From the NCBI GenBank assembly GCA_947452005.1, contig CANGBC010000001.1, positions 1-64,000 of the forward strand: 64,000 nt of DNA. The letters run 5' to 3'. The translations under genes were made by a program, and so were the position numbers. The DNA is from Beijerinckiaceae bacterium. GTDB taxonomy: Bacteria; Pseudomonadota; Alphaproteobacteria; Rhizobiales; Beijerinckiaceae. Positions 60,867-64,000 of this stretch are shown piece by piece; position 1 is the first letter of the stretch, and each line of letters opens with the position of its first letter. Under the pieces are notes generated by a model that did not search any database, was not told the DNA's origin, and saw nothing but the letters and a program-made list of their open reading frames with translations.

Positions 60867-62267
60867 ATGAGCAACAAAATGTGGGGCGGCCGGTTTGTCA
60901 GCGGCCCCGACGCGATCATGGAGGAGATAAACGCCTCTATCGGTTTCGACTACAAGTTTGCTTCCCAGGACATCCGCGGCTCACTCGCCCATGTCGCCAT
61001 GCTGGCTGAGCAGGGCATCATCGAGCGCGAAGCAGCGGCAGCCATTACCAAAGGTCTAGAGCAGGTCCGACACGAAATCGAGGCGGGCACCTTCACCTTT
61101 TCGCGCGCGCTCGAAGACATCCATATGAATGTGGAATCGCGCCTCGCTGACATTGTTGGGCCCGATGCCGGCCGGCTGCACACGGCGCGCTCGCGCAATG
61201 ATCAGGTCGCACTCGATTTCCGCTTGTGGGTGCGCGACACGATCGACACGCTTGATGAGCAGCTGCGCGAATTGCAAAAGGCGCTCGCTGAGCGCGCACT
61301 CGATCACGCAGGCTCGGTGATGCCGGGCTTCACGCATTTGCAATCAGCTCAGCCTGTGACCTTTGGTCATCATCTGATGGCCTATGTTGAAATGCTCGGG
61401 CGTGATCGCGGACGTTTCGGCGATGCGCGTCGCCGTTTGAACGAATGTCCGCTCGGCTCTGCCGCACTGGCAGGCACATCCTTCCCGATCAATCGCGAAA
61501 TGACCGCCAAAGCCTTGGGCTTTGATCGGCCAACAGCGAACTCGCTCGACAGCGTGTCAGATCGCGACTTTGTGCTCGAAACCCTTTCTGCCGCAGCCAT
61601 TTCTGCGGTTCATCTGTCGCGCTTTGCCGAAGAAATCGTGCTGTGGTCAACGCCGCAATTTGGCTTTGCCAATCTGTCGGACAAATTCACCACCGGCTCC
61701 TCGATCATGCCCCAGAAGCGCAACCCAGATGCAGCTGAGCTCGTGCGCGGCAAAACGGGTCGTGTCATTGGCGCGCTGACAGGGCTGCTGATCGTGATGA
61801 AGGGCCTGCCGCTCGCCTATTCAAAGGACATGCAGGAAGACAAGGAAGGCACGTTTGATGCGCTGCAATCCCTGTCGCTCTGCGTCGCAGCCATGACCGG
61901 CATGGTGCGCGACTTGGTGCCTGATCTGAAAAAGATGAAGGCGGCCGCTGGTAGCGGCTATGCCATCGCCACCGATCTGGCTGATTGGCTGGTGCGCGCA
62001 CTCAACATGCCGTTCCGGGATGCGCATCATGTCACAGGCCGCCTTGTTGCCATGGCAGCCGATCGCAAGATTGCGCTCGAAAAGCTGTCGCTCGCCGACA
62101 TGCAATCGGTGGATCAGCGCATCACGGCAGAGGTGCATGATGTGCTGGGTGTCGACAAATCGGTGAAGAGCCGCGTGAGCTATGGCGGCACGGCCCCGGC
62201 CAACGTCCGCACGCAGGCCCGTGCCTGGCTGAAAAAAATCGCCCGCGAAGAAGCGGGCACCAAATGA
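60867..62267 (+). CDS. argH: argininosuccinate lyase
   Basis: ArgH splits argininosuccinate into arginine and fumarate, the last step of arginine synthesis. The 466-residue product has [18 protein letters not shown] at the start, the [17 protein letters not shown] motif near 106-122, [12 protein letters not shown] and the signature [19 protein letters not shown]. Together with argJ at 9711 it shows arginine is made de novo. lptM and lysA follow on the same strand. Confidence 0.97.
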   Translation: MSNKMWGGRFVSGPDAIMEEINASIGFDYKFASQDIRGSLAHVAMLAEQGIIEREAAAAITKGLEQVRHEIEAGTFTFSRALEDIHMNVESRLADIVGPDAGRLHTARSRNDQVALDFRLWVRDTIDTLDEQLRELQKALAERALDHAGSVMPGFTHLQSAQPVTFGHHLMAYVEMLGRDRGRFGDARRRLNECPLGSAALAGTSFPINREMTAKALGFDRPTANSLDSVSDRDFVLETLSAAAISAVHLSRFAEEIVLWSTPQFGFANLSDKFTTGSSIMPQKRNPDAAELVRGKTGRVIGALTGLLIVMKGLPLAYSKDMQEDKEGTFDALQSLSLCVAAMTGMVRDLVPDLKKMKAAAGSGYAIATDLADWLVRALNMPFRDAHHVTGRLVAMAADRKIALEKLSLADMQSVDQRITAEVHDVLGVDKSVKSRVSYGGTAPANVRTQARAWLKKIAREEAGTK

Positions 62268-62349
62268 AATGGTCTGGTGGGCGGACACTTCCCGCTCGCC
62301 AGCCTGAACCGATGCGCTATAGTGGCCCCGTTGTGAGGAGCTGAAAACC

Positions 62350-62589
62350 GTGATCTGCGCTAGAAAGTCCAATCAAATCAAAGCTATCAGCTTGGTCATT
62401 CTGGCTGGATTGGCGCTGGCAGGTTGCGGTCGGCGCGGAGATCTTGAAGCCCCGCAGGGCTCGACTCCGCCCGCGGCCGGCGATGTGGCGCGTGAAACCG
62501 GGGCTGGCAGTCCGGTGGATGGAACGGCCATTCGGCGCATGAAAGTTGTGCCGCCGCGCGATCCCTTCATTCTCGACAAAATTCTCTAA
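62350..62589 (+). CDS. lptM: small lipoprotein LptM-like (YifL)
   Basis: The 79-residue protein has a lipoprotein signal with lipobox LALAGC (Cys26) followed at once by GRRGDLEAP, the short motif of LptM/YifL, which in enteric bacteria helps LptD assemble in the outer membrane. The C-terminal part is Pro-rich and ends VPPRDPFILDKIL, as in other alphaproteobacterial members. The start is GTG; GTGAGGAG lies about ten bases upstream. It lies between argH and lysA, a conserved position. Confidence 0.88.
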   Translation: MICARKSNQIKAISLVILAGLALAGCGRRGDLEAPQGSTPPAAGDVARETGAGSPVDGTAIRRMKVVPPRDPFILDKIL

Positions 62590-62597
62590 AGGGCCCC

Positions 62598-63869
62598 ATG
62601 CGCCATTTTGAATATCGCAACGGCGTGCTGCATGCCGAAAATGTCGACCTGCGCGTCATCGCGAAAGAGGTCGGCACGCCCTTCTATTGCTATTCGCGCG
62701 CGACGCTGACGCGCCATTATCAGGTCTTTGCCAAAGCCTTTGACGGGCTCGACGCCATGGTCTGTTTTGCGATGAAGGCCAATTCCAACCAAGCTGTGTT
62801 GAAAACCTTTGCAGCACTTGGCGCGGGCATGGATGTGGTCTCGGAAGGCGAATTGCGCCGCGCCATGGCGGCGGGCGTTCCCGGGGAGCGGATCACCTTC
62901 TCCGGCGTTGGCAAAACACGCCGTGAGATCGAACTTGCTCTTGATGCCAAAATCTTTTGCTTCAATGTCGAGTCAGAACCAGAGCTTGAGGCGATTTCGG
63001 CCATTGCGGCTGCACGCGGCACCCGCGCGCATGTGTCGCTGCGGGTGAACCCCGACGTCGATGCCAAGACCCATGCGAAAATATCGACTGGCAAGTCCGA
63101 GAATAAATTCGGCATTCCGATTTCACGCGCACGCGCTGTTTATGCCTATGCTGCAACGCTTTCTGGCATTCAGGTCAGTGGCGTGGATATGCATATCGGC
63201 TCACAGATCACCGACCTGCAGCCCTTTGACGATGCCTTTGCTCTGCTCGCAGACTTTGTGCAGCAATTGCGTGCGGACGGACATCAGATCGATCATGTCG
63301 ATCTGGGTGGCGGGCTTGGCATTCCCTATCGCGAGACAGATGATCCTTCGCACTACCACCCTGATCGCTATGCCGACATCGTGCGCCGCCATGCAGGTGC
63401 GCTGGGATGCAAACTGGTTTTTGAGCCTGGACGTCTGCTGGTCGGCAATGCCGGCATTCTTGTGTCGGAAGTGATTTATGTGAAGCAGGGTGACGGCAAG
63501 CAATTCATTATTGTCGATGCCGCGATGAACGACCTCATCCGCCCCACGCTTTACGAAGCCCATCACGATGTTCTCACCGTGCTTGAAACAAAGCCGGGTG
63601 CGCCGACGATCAAAGCCGATATTGTTGGCCCCGTCTGCGAGACGGGCGATTATCTGGCACAGGCGCGCGACGTGGTTGAACCGCGCCCCGGGGATCTCAT
63701 CGCCGTCATGTCGGCGGGCGCTTATGGCGCTGTTCAGGCTGGGACCTACAATTCACGCCTGCTCGTGCCGGAAGTGCTGGTCGATGGCGACCGTTACGCC
63801 GTGATCCGCCCGCGCGGCAGTTTCGAAGACCTGATCGGGCTCGATCATGTGCCCGACTGGGTCAGCTAA
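62598..63869 (+). CDS. lysA: diaminopimelate decarboxylase
   Basis: LysA turns meso-diaminopimelate into lysine. The 423-residue PLP enzyme has the Schiff-base lysine in CFAMKANSN (Lys60), the HIGSQITDL motif near 197-205, the phosphate-binding GGGLGIPY and EPGRLLVGNAG, and the C-terminal CETGDYLAQARD with the active Cys of the other subunit. GGGC lies just upstream of the ATG at 62598, eight bases after lptM. Confidence 0.97.
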   Translation: MRHFEYRNGVLHAENVDLRVIAKEVGTPFYCYSRATLTRHYQVFAKAFDGLDAMVCFAMKANSNQAVLKTFAALGAGMDVVSEGELRRAMAAGVPGERITFSGVGKTRREIELALDAKIFCFNVESEPELEAISAIAAARGTRAHVSLRVNPDVDAKTHAKISTGKSENKFGIPISRARAVYAYAATLSGIQVSGVDMHIGSQITDLQPFDDAFALLADFVQQLRADGHQIDHVDLGGGLGIPYRETDDPSHYHPDRYADIVRRHAGALGCKLVFEPGRLLVGNAGILVSEVIYVKQGDGKQFIIVDAAMNDLIRPTLYEAHHDVLTVLETKPGAPTIKADIVGPVCETGDYLAQARDVVEPRPGDLIAVMSAGAYGAVQAGTYNSRLLVPEVLVDGDRYAVIRPRGSFEDLIGLDHVPDWVS

Positions 63870-63964
63870 AATCCGCCCCTTTCCGCCGGGAAGTTGATCG
63901 CAGGCGCAGTGGAAACCCCGCGCAGGCGTGCTAGCTTTCTTTTCCAGCGACAGGGAGTGCGGGT

Positions 63965-64000
63965 TTGGACGGGCATAGCTCAGACAAATCGAAGGAACAG
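63965..64000 (+). CDS. possible start of the gene after lysA, cut by the window edge
   Basis: A TTG at 63965 with GGGAG about eight bases upstream opens a frame that runs off the window after 12 codons (MDGHSSDKSKEQ). In related genomes a large TIGR02302/DUF4175 membrane protein follows lysA; this could be its start, but 12 codons cannot prove it. A GTG at 63959 in another frame is an alternative. Confidence 0.3.
   Translation, partial: MDGHSSDKSKEQ

Overview
The window reads as ordinary chromosomal DNA of an alphaproteobacterium, almost certainly of the order Hyphomicrobiales (Rhizobiales). The evidence is gene order and family content: an atp operon that begins with atpH, secA divergent from a parvulin-argJ pair, a small membrane gene joined to xerD next to accA and aroKB, argH-lptM-lysA divergent from a TlpA-like gene, an mdh-sucCDAB-lpd operon, an sdhCDAB operon, purC-purS-purQ-purL followed by BolA and a CGFS glutaredoxin, the zeta inhibitor of the F1Fo ATPase, and an NdvA-like exporter. 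Two ends of each coding strand are full of long shadow frames, as expected at this high G+C. The exact genus cannot be fixed from the sequence alone; a Beijerinckiaceae-like lineage is a guess. No CRISPR array, prophage, insertion sequence or rRNA operon is visible.

Layout. 1-2.5 kb: start of the atp operon (atpH, 5' end of atpA), an unknown small protein, a MutT hydrolase and an EVE-domain protein. 2.5-6.3 kb: gpsA and tsaD on the minus strand, divergent from hemC-hemD. 6.3-12 kb: a lone Bug/TctC-type binding protein, priA, argJ and a periplasmic parvulin. 12-19.7 kb: secA, a methyltransferase, a Gly-rich secreted protein, an L,D-transpeptidase lipoprotein, accA, xerD and a 47-codon membrane gene. 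20-25 kb: a fused aroK-aroB gene, an NdvA-type ABC exporter, scoA-scoB. 25-31.4 kb: a fused TctA-TctB permease with a long leader, an EEP-family nuclease/phosphatase, a proline-rich microprotein, a SWIB-domain protein, and a second binding-protein gene paired with an Ldh-family dehydrogenase. 31.6-38.4 kb: small unknown proteins, a DEDDh exonuclease, panD, an AT-rich glycosyltransferase beside tRNA-Ala(CGC), YggT and DUF167 proteins, mesaconyl-CoA hydratase, and two alpha/beta hydrolases. 38.4-45.4 kb: grxD, bolA, the pur cluster, the ATPase zeta subunit, xerC and a DUF4337 membrane protein. 45.4-60.8 kb: lpd-sucB-sucA-sucD-sucC-mdh, a TetR regulator, zapE, sdhBADC and a TlpA-like thioredoxin, all on the minus strand. 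60.9-64 kb: argH, lptM, lysA.

How the genes fit together. Most of the window is central metabolism: two TCA-cycle operons cover oxoglutarate to malate and oxaloacetate (sucAB-lpd, sucCD, sdhCDAB, mdh) next to ATP synthase genes. Mesaconyl-CoA hydratase points to the ethylmalonyl-CoA route for C2 assimilation; scoAB and a PHB-depolymerase-like secreted esterase point to polyhydroxybutyrate or ketone-body use. Both XerC and XerD are encoded here. Three scattered pieces of tripartite tricarboxylate transport (two periplasmic binding proteins and a fused TctAB permease) suggest that one permease serves several binding proteins.

The least expected signals are non-coding or tiny. (1) Strong GC hairpins without U-tracts sit in three gaps of the mdh-suc-lpd operon and in the purC-purS gap. 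(2) A leader of about 450 bases before tctAB holds a perfect operator-like palindrome, a good sigma70-type promoter, and a short ORF that overlaps a terminator-like hairpin. (3) An 11-bp perfect AT-rich palindrome lies between a TetR gene and the mdh operon. (4) A 47-codon membrane gene overlaps xerD by four bases. I found no convincing large undescribed system.
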